Position numbers and translations under genes: made by a program
The notes under the pieces: model-generated
Told to the model about the DNA's origin: nothing
Databases searched by the model: none
What the model saw: the letters and a program-made list of their open reading frames with translations, nothing else
Shown here: positions 17,370 to 25,912 of the stretch, one piece after another
Layout of the letters: the number at the start of each line of letters is the position of its first letter
Numbering within the stretch: the stretch's first letter is position 1
NCBI GenBank assembly: GCA_021604725.1
Contig: BQJN01000053.1
Coordinates: 1-32,425 of the forward strand
Reading direction: 5' to 3'
Source of the DNA: Lysobacteraceae bacterium
Lineage (GTDB): Bacteria > Pseudomonadota > Gammaproteobacteria > Xanthomonadales > BQJN01
DNA: 32,425 nucleotides

Positions 17370-17577
17370 TGATTTTGTGGTCTGTTTTCATCGTTGCGTG
17401 AATTATGCGTGAAAAATCGACTGGCAGCACACTTGCGCGTGCTTGAGGCATTGCTGTGGCATCGTTGATGCCCAATAATGCGCGGTAAGGGTACATATCT
17501 CGTCCCGGGAAATCGACGTTTGCGACCATGCTCTTTGGTGCGAGATTACTTTAATAAAGCAATTTAAGGCATTGATA

Positions 17578-19041
17578 ATGTTTGACATATTCGGCGGCAG
17601 CAACGATCCGATGGCGAAAGTTGATACGGCATGGCTGCGTATGGAGCGCCCCACCAATCTGATGATGATCACCGGTGTGATGCTGTTCGATGGTCAACTT
17701 GATGTGAGCAAATTGCGCGAGCTGATCCAGGAACGCTTTCTCAAGTTCAAACGGTTTCGTCAAAAAGCAGTCGACCGCCCATCTGGTGCACATTGGGAGA
17801 ACGACGTCGATTTTGACATCGAATACCACGTTCGTCTTACCGCATTGCCTGGCGATGCAGACAAGCCTCAGTTGCTAAAGCTGGCCAGCCACCTGGCCTC
17901 TTCGCCTCTTGATCCAGCGCGGCCGCTTTGGCAATTCCAGGTGGTCGAGAACTACCAGGGCGGCACTGCGGTCATCACTCGTATCCACCACTGTTATGCC
18001 GACGGCATCGCACTCATTCAGGTTTTGCTGTCGATGACTGACACGGTGCGCAACCCTCGTCGTCTGCCCGATCCTCGCGAGGCGCGGTTGCCACACCTGC
18101 GCACAGGCGTTGTTCAGCGGCTATTGAATCCGGCGCGAGACGGCCTGGACGCCGCCGTAAGGCTTGGTATGAAGGCCGCCGGCGAGGTCGCCTCCATGGT
18201 GAAAAACCCAGCCCGCGCAGCAGGTTATGTAAAAGAGGGCAGTGAGATCGCAGCTGAGCTTGCCAATGCCATATTACTGTCGGACGACCCGAAAACACGC
18301 TTTCGTGGTCGCCTAGGACCGCGCAAGACGGTGGCCTGGTGCGAGCCTATTCCTTTGCACGACGTCAAGGCGGTCGCGCGCGCCACCGGCTGCAAGGTAA
18401 ACGATGTATTGATCGCCGCGGTCTGTGGAGCGATTCGAGGATACATGCTGAACAAAGGTGACTCGGTTGATGGGCTTGATATTCGTGCCACCGTGCCAGT
18501 CAACTTAAGACCGTTGGAACATGCCAAGGAGTTGGGCAATCAGTTCGGGCTGGTCTTTCTGGGCATGCCGATCGGTATTGAGAATCCGATCAAGCGCTTG
18601 TATGAAGTCAACCGGCGCATGGAGGAGTTGAAAAGCTCCAAGCAGGCGACGGTGTCATTTGGACTGCTGGCAGCCTTGGGAATGGGGCCAGCGGCAATTC
18701 AAGCGCCAGCGCTGGAGATGCTGAGCCGCAAGGCGACCACTGTACTGACCAACGTTCCTGGTCCGCAGCGCGATTTGTACCTGGCAGGTACGCGCATGAA
18801 ACAGATCATGTTCTGGGTGCCGCAAACGGGCTCGATTGGCATGGGTATCAGCATCCTTAGCTACAACTGGAAGGTGCAGTTCGGGCTGATTACCGATGTT
18901 CGGCTGGTACCCGACCCGCAATCGATTATTGATCGCTTTGAGCCTGAGTTTGAAAAGCTTGTGCTGGCCTGCCTGATGGGCACCGGCGATGCCAGGCCTG
19001 ATGCCAGCCTGGCGGAACACTGGTTGCAAGACACCGAGTAA
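17578..19041 (+). CDS. Wax ester synthase / diacylglycerol acyltransferase (WS/DGAT)
   Basis: Acyl-CoA-dependent acyltransferase that forms wax esters or triacylglycerol as storage lipid. The start is the ATG at 17578, with AAGG (17566-17569) 8 bases upstream; a TTG at 17572 is in frame but only 2 bases from AAGG. The 487-residue protein has the catalytic HHCYADG (variant of HHxxxDG, about 137-143), the PLW motif of the N-terminal half and the C-terminal NVPGP motif. The middle contains a helical insert rich in Ala and Val (GMKAAGEVASMVKNPARAAG). It would draw on the acyl-CoA/ACP pool but is not clustered with lipid genes. Native substrate (fatty alcohol or diacylglycerol) cannot be told. Confidence 0.92.
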   Translation: MFDIFGGSNDPMAKVDTAWLRMERPTNLMMITGVMLFDGQLDVSKLRELIQERFLKFKRFRQKAVDRPSGAHWENDVDFDIEYHVRLTALPGDADKPQLLKLASHLASSPLDPARPLWQFQVVENYQGGTAVITRIHHCYADGIALIQVLLSMTDTVRNPRRLPDPREARLPHLRTGVVQRLLNPARDGLDAAVRLGMKAAGEVASMVKNPARAAGYVKEGSEIAAELANAILLSDDPKTRFRGRLGPRKTVAWCEPIPLHDVKAVARATGCKVNDVLIAAVCGAIRGYMLNKGDSVDGLDIRATVPVNLRPLEHAKELGNQFGLVFLGMPIGIENPIKRLYEVNRRMEELKSSKQATVSFGLLAALGMGPAAIQAPALEMLSRKATTVLTNVPGPQRDLYLAGTRMKQIMFWVPQTGSIGMGISILSYNWKVQFGLITDVRLVPDPQSIIDRFEPEFEKLVLACLMGTGDARPDASLAEHWLQDTE

Positions 19042-19048
19042 CCTCGGC

Positions 19049-19720
19049 TCAAAAACCGAGTTCCAGCTGTCCCTGTCGCTTCGGTGCCAACAAATCGGCA
19101 TCGTTTTGTTCGGGCTTTCCGACGCGCGAGTCTACCGTGTAGGCTTCCAGGTCGCTGTCCTGGCATGGAACGCCAAGGGCCATTGCGTCAGCCGTGTCAC
19201 CAGCCAACCAGGTTGCATAGTCTCTCGGTTGTAGAATCACCGGCATGCGATCATGTATCGGGCTGACCAATGCGTTGGGTTGGGTGGTGACGATAGTGAA
19301 AGTGTCGATTGCATCCTCGCCCCAGGTCTCCCACAACCCGGCGAACGCCATCGGGGCATCATCTTTTGATGTGATGGCCCAGGCCAATTTCTCTCCGCCG
19401 TGGCGAGACCATTCATAAAAGCCATTGGCGGGAATCAGCGCGCGACGCTTTCTGGCCGCGCGTTTGAATGCCGGTTTCTCGGTCAGTGTTTCGATTCGCG
19501 CATTGATGGTCTTGTAGCCGAAGCGCTCATCCTTGGCCCAGCGTGGCAAAAGCCCCCACCGCATCGAGCGGCAACGACGCTGGTCACCGTCACCGGTAAT
19601 CACCGGCGCATTGTGGCTTGGCGCGATGTTAAAGCTGACATCGAATTGCGGCATATTTTTCAAGTCAAAATGGTCCATCACCTCTTCTGGCAATGAATGC
19701 ACAAAATAGCGTCCACACAT
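19049..19720 (-). CDS. SRAP domain protein (YedK/HMCES family, abasic-site DNA crosslink)
   Basis: SOS-response-associated protein that crosslinks covalently to abasic sites in single-stranded DNA through Cys2, shielding them during replication. 223 residues. MCGRY supplies Cys2 after Met removal. Other conserved residues are Asn73 in INARIET, Glu103 in PANGFYEW and His156 in IHDRMP, so all active-site elements are present. It faces the wax ester synthase tail to tail with 7 bases between them. Short alternative stems (CCGAG/CTCGG, 19034-19060) lie across the junction. No LexA-like box was recognised upstream. Confidence 0.94.
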   Translation of the reverse strand: MCGRYFVHSLPEEVMDHFDLKNMPQFDVSFNIAPSHNAPVITGDGDQRRCRSMRWGLLPRWAKDERFGYKTINARIETLTEKPAFKRAARKRRALIPANGFYEWSRHGGEKLAWAITSKDDAPMAFAGLWETWGEDAIDTFTIVTTQPNALVSPIHDRMPVILQPRDYATWLAGDTADAMALGVPCQDSDLEAYTVDSRVGKPEQNDADLLAPKRQGQLELGF

Positions 19721-19859
19721 AGGGCTGCCCTGATCACATGAGTACGGTAATTGTAGCCCGTGGAAACACGTCAGCGGTGGTGTTGTTTCGGCAAATCAGG
19801 CAAAGGCGCGCCCGCTTGCGCCCGTTATACTCGGAGCTTGGACGACATGGGGATCATGC

Positions 19860-20960
19860 ATGAAATCAGGTAACGGTAAGGGGCCGCTGGCGCAGCTGCG
19901 CATGGCGTTCGGTTGGGCTGCAGTAGGGTTGGCCAGTGCGTCCGCGCTTGCAGAGGTACAGATTATCGAGGTTAGTCCCGCTGAGCTTGCAACTGCCATG
20001 GAGCAGGAGTCGGTCAAGCTTGGCATCAAGCAACTGCTTGCAGCGCTACAGTACGAGGACGAACTGCTCGCGACATGGTCGACCACCAAGTCCAATGTTA
20101 CCGATCCGCTTGCCAAGGCAGTCATTGATTCGGCGCTCATTGACCAATTGAGTCGAAACCGACCTTCCGAGGTTGGATTGCAGATCCTTGACGAACTGGC
20201 GGCAAAAACAACCCAGATCAATACGCCGCACCCGGAGTCGGCGACTTATTCGATTCCAGCACTGCGCGTGGCGGGCCGGGCGGCGGCATTGGCGGATTCC
20301 TGGCGAACCACGGAACGAGCCGCATCGCTGGCATCCAGTGGTGCAATGGCGGTTCAGGACGCGTTATCGATCAAGTCGGAAAAAGACAACACAGCCGCGT
20401 TACTTGCGATCGAGCAATTGGATGTGAACAGCCTTAAACACCTGGCGCAATGGCTAAAAGTCAAGCCAGACATGAGCACATTATTGGCCGAGGCAGCACT
20501 GAAGACGGCGACGGCGACAAGTGATAGTGAGCTGGCACTGCTGGCCATGCGCAGTGGCGAAAATACGGTCAGCCGGGACGCCTTGCTGTTGCTGCAACGC
20601 CTGGATCAAGATGCTTTCTTGACACACTTTGAGGAGGCGGCCGCGCGACCATTGCTCGGTGGCATTGCCGTGGCCGGTCTCGGGCGAAGTTCGGATGAAC
20701 GAGCATGGTCAAAACTGACAGAACTGCTCGCAGACCCTGCATTGGGTGGTGATGCGGCGTTGGCGATGAGTCAGCACAATCCGGCGCGCAGTCTGGACTT
20801 GATCGAGCAGACCCATAACCAAAGCAGCTCGGTGGTGGTCAAACGCTACTTGTTGATGCTGGCGACTATTCGTTCCGAGCGCGCCCGAACGTTGCGCGAT
20901 GAGTTATTGAGTTTGGGTGTGGTCGAATCCGCTGAGGCTCGGGAGATCGCAAGATGGTAA
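19860..20960 (+). CDS. Exported helical-repeat protein of unknown function
   Basis: A 366-residue protein with no family I recognise. The N-terminus (basic start, then AFGWAAVGLASASALA before EVQ) looks like a Sec signal peptide, so it should be periplasmic or outer-membrane associated. The rest is almost entirely helical, rich in Ala, Leu and Ser, with repeating helix pairs and segments such as ARPLLGGIAVAGLGRSSDERAW and LGGDAALAMSQHNP that resemble HEAT-like repeats. No catalytic motif or transmembrane helix was found after the signal. Its last 7 bases overlap the start of the M14 peptidase gene, so the two are probably co-translated. A scaffold, chaperone or inhibitor for that peptidase is a guess only. 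A possible -10 (TATACT, 19826-19831) lies upstream without a clear -35. Confidence 0.75.
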   Translation: MKSGNGKGPLAQLRMAFGWAAVGLASASALAEVQIIEVSPAELATAMEQESVKLGIKQLLAALQYEDELLATWSTTKSNVTDPLAKAVIDSALIDQLSRNRPSEVGLQILDELAAKTTQINTPHPESATYSIPALRVAGRAAALADSWRTTERAASLASSGAMAVQDALSIKSEKDNTAALLAIEQLDVNSLKHLAQWLKVKPDMSTLLAEAALKTATATSDSELALLAMRSGENTVSRDALLLLQRLDQDAFLTHFEEAAARPLLGGIAVAGLGRSSDERAWSKLTELLADPALGGDAALAMSQHNPARSLDLIEQTHNQSSSVVVKRYLLMLATIRSERARTLRDELLSLGVVESAEAREIARW

Positions 20961-23806
20961 AGCTCAGACTTTCACTGATTGCGATGGTGATGGTGACCAC
21001 TTCGGTCAGCGGCCAGGTCCAATACCAGTACACCAATACTGAACAGGGGCCGACCAATTTCAGGCTGGGCTACCCGGTGCCGGTACCAATGGACTCGGTG
21101 ACCCCCTTTGATGGTTTTCGCAGCTATGCGTCGCTGCATGTTCGACATCAAGACCTGATGTTGCAGAGCGATAACATGACCGGCCAGATCACGGGTCAAA
21201 CTCACAATGGTCGCGATATCTGGGCCTATATATTGGGTGATGCCGATGATGCAACGGTGTATGGCACGCCAGAGTCGGCAACTTTGACCAACGCCAATAT
21301 TCACGCGCGGGAATGGCAGACGGCAGAGACCAGCACGGCCATTATTGAGACCCTGATCAACAACCAGGATGACCAATATCTGCACCAGTATTTGCTGGAG
21401 AACGTCAACTGGGTCATCGTTCCGGTACTCAATGTTGATGGCTTGCTACAGACGCAACGATATTACGACACGGCGTTGGTGGGGCTGGATCCGACGTCAT
21501 CAGGCTGGCCTCGGGATGGACGCATGCGGCGCAAGAACATGCCTAACGTGGATGAAGTTCTGGCCACCACCGCCGATCACCTCGGTGGCATTGACCTGAA
21601 CCGCAACTTTCCTCCGTATTGGGCTAGCACAAGCAGTTCCTCCGGAAACCCGAACAGTCTGGTCTATCACGGCGTCGCGCCGCTGAGTGAACCCGAGTCG
21701 ATTGCGCTGCTGGCAGCGGCCGACCTGGCGCCGACAGAGCAGCTTAGATGGTACGAAGACATCCATTCGTTTTCGCTTGTCACCTTCTCAAAACGTACCA
21801 GTATTTTTCGTCGCAATGCATTGCAATCGCGTTTGCTAACCACGTTCCGGGTTCACAACGCGGCGTTGTCTGCGCAGCGCGGGTGGTTTCGCAATTATCA
21901 AGATGTGCCGGATCCAGTGGATGTCGGAATTGGCGTCACACCAGATTATTTTGCCGCGACATTTCAGATTCCAGCATGGACGCTTGAGATCGAGCCGACC
22001 GGTCAAGGCGGGCTGGACTACAACGGCTTGGGTGCTGAACATGACGGCTTTATTCTGCCCGAGAGTCAGATCGACCGGGTGCGAACCGACCTGGCAGCAA
22101 GCCACATGATGATGGCCTATCAACAAGCCGGACCACCTTCGGTGAGCTCTGTAAAGATCATTGATGAGGCGCTTGATGTTGTTATTTTTGGCGGCGACTG
22201 GGTCGTTCAAAGTGACGGAACGCGTTTATTCGTTCCCAGCGTATCAGGCCCCCTGGTCAAGGGGCGCTCGTATAAGTTCTGGATCGCGTTTGACAAGCCG
22301 ATGCGATGGCGTGAAAACGGCGAAGTGGCGAACCTGCCCGGAGTACCGATTACTTTGCAGCCAGAAGTCAGCTTGGTCAACCCGGCGGTCAGTCGTTCAT
22401 TGCCAACGTTCAATGGGCAATGGCTGGACCAGCCTGGCAGCGCGCCAGACGGTTACCACCAATACAAGGATGATGCCTTTTCCTTCAGCTATCGAGTCCC
22501 TGCGATGTTGCCAGTAAATGATGGAAATACCATGAACCTTGGCGTACAGGCGGTTGACATGGTGGCGCAGCAAACGGATGCCGATCCCAGTACACCGGTC
22601 GACTGGCAAGGTGGCGGTTGGCAGGGCTATGAGGGCCATGACGGTGTAAATGGCGACGTAGGTGGAACTGACTTGTCAATTGAAGTAAGCATCGCCGATG
22701 AGTTTGTTGACCAGGTGGTGGTCGCCGCGAATAGTTCGGTGCAGGAGGGCTCGGTACAGCAGCTCGTCGTTTCTCGGGTCGGCGAAGGGGATGGTGCGGT
22801 TTCCATCGAACTGGCGGTCTCGGGCGACCTCACCGAGGGCGTGGACCTGTTCCTGTCTGATCCCACAGTAGAATTCGCTGACGGCGAGCTTGGAGAGCGG
22901 TTGGTAACCGTAGTGTTGCCCGACAATCTCGAGGTTGATGGCGAGCGTACGTTCTCGGTGGAGGGTGGTGTTGTCGGCGGCGCTGCCCTGTCTGGCTCAA
23001 GTGGGGTCATCCAGCTTGTGGACAACGATACTGAGAGTCTATTGCACTATTCAGTCTTCGACGGCGCGGTTGATGATGTGGGGACGGAGTTGGATCTGCA
23101 CTCTCAGTTGGCCGCCGTTATTCCAACGACGCGTTTCGCCAGTGCCCCGGTCAGTATCCACCTGCCTGCCGATCAGCTGATTCAACCGACGCAACCGGTG
23201 GATACCGCGACCACGAATCAGCTGTATGCGACCATTCGGCATGACGTGACGATTCATGGCAACGGTTCAACGCTAGTGCGAGATGAATCATCCATTCCGT
23301 ATCGTTTCTTCAGTGTCCACGCGTCCGGTTCGTTGGCTCTGCACGACATTGGAATGTCAAATGGAATGGCTCCAGGGAAGATTGGTGGTGCAATCACCAA
23401 TCGTGGTGATTTATTGCTGGACAACGTTTACTTGGTCGACAACGAGGGAGGCAAAGGCGGTGCGCTTTGGTCGCGTGGTCCGGCGACTCTAAACAATGTT
23501 GTGTTCGACAACAATCAGGCGCCGAGGGCAGCGGCGATCTTCAACGGATTGAAAACTATCACTGCTGATGGCTTGGTGGTAACCAATAGTTCGGCTGGGA
23601 AAGAAGCAATCTTTGTTCGCGAGCTGATGGTGATCGTGAATGGTTCGATTACGGACAACGTCATGAATAACGCGGCGGTCAATGGTGTCGGCGAATTGCA
23701 CATGCAGAACACAACACTGGAACGCAACACTCCGAGAAGTTGTCGAGGTATTGCCATCGTCGACAATGGTGACAACGTCGACATTGATGGTACTTGTTTA
23801 CCGTAG
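20954..23806 (+). CDS. Secreted M14 zinc carboxypeptidase with Calx-beta and beta-helix regions
   Basis: A large 950-residue exported protein. A signal peptide (about 1-20, ending VSG) precedes an M14 metallocarboxypeptidase domain (about 50-390). Zinc ligands are His117 and Glu120 (IHAREW) and His271 (EDIHSFS); Glu345 in WTLEIEPTG is the general base, and DLNRNFPPYW (214-223) is a substrate-binding segment. A linker/beta domain follows, then a Calx-beta-like repeat (about 590-700, ending SGVIQLVDNDTES). The C-terminal stretch (about 770-945) is Asn/Gly-rich with repeated turns (GGAITNRGDLLLDNVYLVDN), like right-handed beta-helix repeats. It probably trims C-terminal residues of extracellular or surface proteins. 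No LPxTG, PEP-CTERM or autotransporter barrel is visible. It overlaps the upstream repeat protein gene by 7 bases. Confidence 0.9.
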   Translation: MVKLRLSLIAMVMVTTSVSGQVQYQYTNTEQGPTNFRLGYPVPVPMDSVTPFDGFRSYASLHVRHQDLMLQSDNMTGQITGQTHNGRDIWAYILGDADDATVYGTPESATLTNANIHAREWQTAETSTAIIETLINNQDDQYLHQYLLENVNWVIVPVLNVDGLLQTQRYYDTALVGLDPTSSGWPRDGRMRRKNMPNVDEVLATTADHLGGIDLNRNFPPYWASTSSSSGNPNSLVYHGVAPLSEPESIALLAAADLAPTEQLRWYEDIHSFSLVTFSKRTSIFRRNALQSRLLTTFRVHNAALSAQRGWFRNYQDVPDPVDVGIGVTPDYFAATFQIPAWTLEIEPTGQGGLDYNGLGAEHDGFILPESQIDRVRTDLAASHMMMAYQQAGPPSVSSVKIIDEALDVVIFGGDWVVQSDGTRLFVPSVSGPLVKGRSYKFWIAFDKPMRWRENGEVANLPGVPITLQPEVSLVNPAVSRSLPTFNGQWLDQPGSAPDGYHQYKDDAFSFSYRVPAMLPVNDGNTMNLGVQAVDMVAQQTDADPSTPVDWQGGGWQGYEGHDGVNGDVGGTDLSIEVSIADEFVDQVVVAANSSVQEGSVQQLVVSRVGEGDGAVSIELAVSGDLTEGVDLFLSDPTVEFADGELGERLVTVVLPDNLEVDGERTFSVEGGVVGGAALSGSSGVIQLVDNDTESLLHYSVFDGAVDDVGTELDLHSQLAAVIPTTRFASAPVSIHLPADQLIQPTQPVDTATTNQLYATIRHDVTIHGNGSTLVRDESSIPYRFFSVHASGSLALHDIGMSNGMAPGKIGGAITNRGDLLLDNVYLVDNEGGKGGALWSRGPATLNNVVFDNNQAPRAAAIFNGLKTITADGLVVTNSSAGKEAIFVRELMVIVNGSITDNVMNNAAVNGVGELHMQNTTLERNTPRSCRGIAIVDNGDNVDIDGTCLP

Positions 23807-23820
23807 CCCGCAAGGCGGGC
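23806..23820 (+). terminator. Short GC hairpin at the M14 peptidase stop codon
   Basis: GCCCGC-AAG-GCGGGC forms a 6-base-pair stem with a 3-base loop, starting on the last base of the stop codon. No U-tract follows (TCCGGGCTG), so if it ends transcription it would do so with Rho or act as a 3' stabiliser. The following 240 bases to the next gene show nothing else I can name. Confidence 0.4.
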
Positions 23821-24062
23821 TCCGGGCTGCAGGGTCGCCTGATGTTCCGTCCCCGTGGCACTGAGCCGTTGGCACCAAATTTCGAAAATTGGCGACTCCA
23901 GCTTTCGGTGGACTTGATCTGTTCCCGTGCGGGTCAACACCTTAGTTTCTCGATGGTGCTGCGGCCAATTTCATGACCGTCTGGGACACTCGCCATGTAC
24001 GACTTGCCAATCGGGTCCGGTCTGGGCACAGTACCTGACCCAATCACACCGGTCTTGATTGA

Positions 24063-24860
24063 ATGAAACTGACTGCCGCAAACGCAGATCGACATGACCT
24101 GTACCAACGATCAGTACAGGATGTCGAGTCGGAGATAGAGTTCGTTGACACCACCTTCAAAAAGCTGCGTGGTCGATTCGCACAAGTGTTACGAGAAGAC
24201 TTCTGCGGTACCGCCAACACCTGTTGCCAATGGGTAAGGCAGCGCGATGACAATCGTGGCATCGGCGTTGACCTCGATGCTGAGGTATTGAGTTGGGGGA
24301 CGAATAACAACATTGCTCAGTTGTCGCCCGATCAAGCAGCGCGTGTTGAGCTTCTGCAACGTGATGTCAGAGAGACTGACGATGGCGGCCTGGACATCGT
24401 CCTGGCAATGAACTTCAGCTATTTCCTGTTTGAGACCCGTGCCGACATGCTGAGGTACTTCGTTAGCGTGTTTGAGTCTTTGCGCGATGACGGCATTTTC
24501 TTTCTGGACTGCTACGGAGGTTATGACGCGCCCAGAGTCTTAACTGAAGAGAGGGAGTGTGACGGCTTCACCTACATCTGGGATCAGGCCAGCTTCAACC
24601 CGATCAGTAGCCTGATGCAATGCTACATACACTTTACCTTTGAAGATGGCAGTCGCATGGATAAAGCGTTTGCCTACCACTGGCGCCTGTGGACGTTGCC
24701 GGAGTTGCTTGGTTTGCTTCAGGATGCCGGTTTCTCGCGTACAACGGTGTATTGGGAAGGGACCGATGAGGAGACAGGAGAGGGTGACGGCATTTACACC
24801 CCGGCCACAGTTGGTGACGCTGATGCTGGCTGGATCTGTTATCTAACGGCCGAAAAATAG
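24063..24860 (+). CDS. Class I SAM-dependent methyltransferase
   Basis: A 265-residue cytosolic protein with a Rossmann methyltransferase core. It has a motif-I-like region LREDFCGTANT (43-53) in place of the classical E/DxGxGxG, GIGVDLD (66-72) binding SAM ribose, RDVRE, the motif IV stretch DIVLAMNFSYFLF, and a later strand DDGIFFLDCYGG. The Phe-Cys-Gly-Thr variant of motif I is typical of an uncharacterised bacterial methyltransferase group. Substrate unknown. The ATG at 24063 has no clear ribosome site. It stands alone, converging with the PhnD-like gene across 32 bases. Confidence 0.85.
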   Translation: MKLTAANADRHDLYQRSVQDVESEIEFVDTTFKKLRGRFAQVLREDFCGTANTCCQWVRQRDDNRGIGVDLDAEVLSWGTNNNIAQLSPDQAARVELLQRDVRETDDGGLDIVLAMNFSYFLFETRADMLRYFVSVFESLRDDGIFFLDCYGGYDAPRVLTEERECDGFTYIWDQASFNPISSLMQCYIHFTFEDGSRMDKAFAYHWRLWTLPELLGLLQDAGFSRTTVYWEGTDEETGEGDGIYTPATVGDADAGWICYLTAEK

Positions 24861-24892
24861 CGGGCTGCGCATAACGCGCCTGCCCGCGTTAC

Positions 24893-25705
24893 TCAATAGC
24901 CAAACGAGTTGGCCAACAAGCTCTCGTAGCCGTTGTACTCGCTTTCACTTGCCGCGATGAAACGTGAAATATTGAGTTCGACCAATACCTCATAAGCATC
25001 GCTATTCTCATCCAGAGCCAGTAGCGCATCGATGACCTGCTGACGAACGTTTGCCGGCACCGTAGGAGCTGCTGTGATTGCCGCGCCGGGGTAGTCATCG
25101 GTCGTTCGCATCGGTAGCAGATTTGGGTATTGCTGAGCTAGCCAGGTTGGGACCATGGCGGCATCGGCGTCCCAAGAGAAGACAATCTCCACGGCGTCTC
25201 GCCATGACCAGGCCTCGGACGTCAAATGAGGTTGTTGCAATGGATTGGAATACCACTGGCCGAGCAACAGCGAACCGAGGCTGGGCGATGGCATGGTAAC
25301 CACCTTGCGGCCCACCAGCATCTTCAGCCCTTGATCAGCTGTGTCGGGCATAGCCACTAATGTAAAGCTGGTCGGCTCGGCTGACTTTACCAAGGGTACA
25401 TAGCCGTAACGTTGTCGTCGGAAATCAACAAAGTGCGCGTCATCAAAGGCAAAATCGCCATAATTGCCAGTACGCACGTCTTTCCAGTAATGGTGGAAAT
25501 TTCTGGGAGTAACCAGCTCAAAGTCGTGACTGGTGCTGGTATTTAGATACTCGACCAGAGGTCGATAGACCTCAGCGGCTCGCTCAGGGGTATGGACCGG
25601 TTGCATTACGAGCTGGAATCGCTCAGCCAAGCACACACCTGGAAGACAGGTGATGAGCAACAGCACAACCTTGATCATGCCCGAGTTCGGGGTTTTATCG
25701 TTCAT
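24893..25705 (-). CDS. PhnD/SsuA-like periplasmic substrate-binding protein, orphan
   Basis: A 270-residue exported protein of the phosphate/phosphonate-binding (PhnD-like) superfamily. The start is set at 25705 because GGAGGG lies 6 bases upstream and the product then begins with a clean signal peptide (MIKVVLLLITCLPGVCLA, cut before ERF); an upstream in-frame ATG at 25780 would put 25 polar residues in front. Family features are the PVHTPERAAEVYRPLVEYL opening, the GDFAFDDAHFVDF ligand pocket region, and the later ADAAMVPTWLAQ. No permease or ATPase gene is adjacent, so it may feed a signalling receptor or a distant transporter. Ligand unknown. Confidence 0.8.
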   Translation of the reverse strand: MNDKTPNSGMIKVVLLLITCLPGVCLAERFQLVMQPVHTPERAAEVYRPLVEYLNTSTSHDFELVTPRNFHHYWKDVRTGNYGDFAFDDAHFVDFRRQRYGYVPLVKSAEPTSFTLVAMPDTADQGLKMLVGRKVVTMPSPSLGSLLLGQWYSNPLQQPHLTSEAWSWRDAVEIVFSWDADAAMVPTWLAQQYPNLLPMRTTDDYPGAAITAAPTVPANVRQQVIDALLALDENSDAYEVLVELNISRFIAASESEYNGYESLLANSFGY

Positions 25706-25861
25706 TAACGGCCCTCCACGGTCTGCACCAGTATCCTGCCTGATTACAACTATGTCAAAAAACTTGTGTAAATTCCGCATCTTGGGTCCAGTTTGTCCAG
25801 TGACTTGTGACCTCTGGCACAGCGCATTGCATCGTTTCTCGATTCTTCAACCTTGGTCAAG

Positions 25862-25899
25862 CGCAAATTGCGTTAGGATTCAGGATTGATCGCATCAAT
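25862..25899 (+). promoter_or_regulatory. Two palindromes upstream of the aminotransferase gene
   Basis: CGCAA-A-TTGCG (25862-25872) and ATTGAT-CGC-ATCAAT (25885-25899) are short perfect inverted repeats; the second ends 13 bases before the ATG at 25913. Their position suits a transcription-factor operator, but neither matches a regulator site I recognise (for example not a MetJ box). Chance occurrence is possible. Confidence 0.3.
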
Positions 25900-25912
25900 T
25901 TAGAGCACGCGT

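Noticed and set aside
23821..24062. Continuation of the M14 protein or a separate small gene
   Set aside because: The stop at 23804-23806 is followed by a hairpin, and the short frames beyond have no ribosome site or recognisable sequence.
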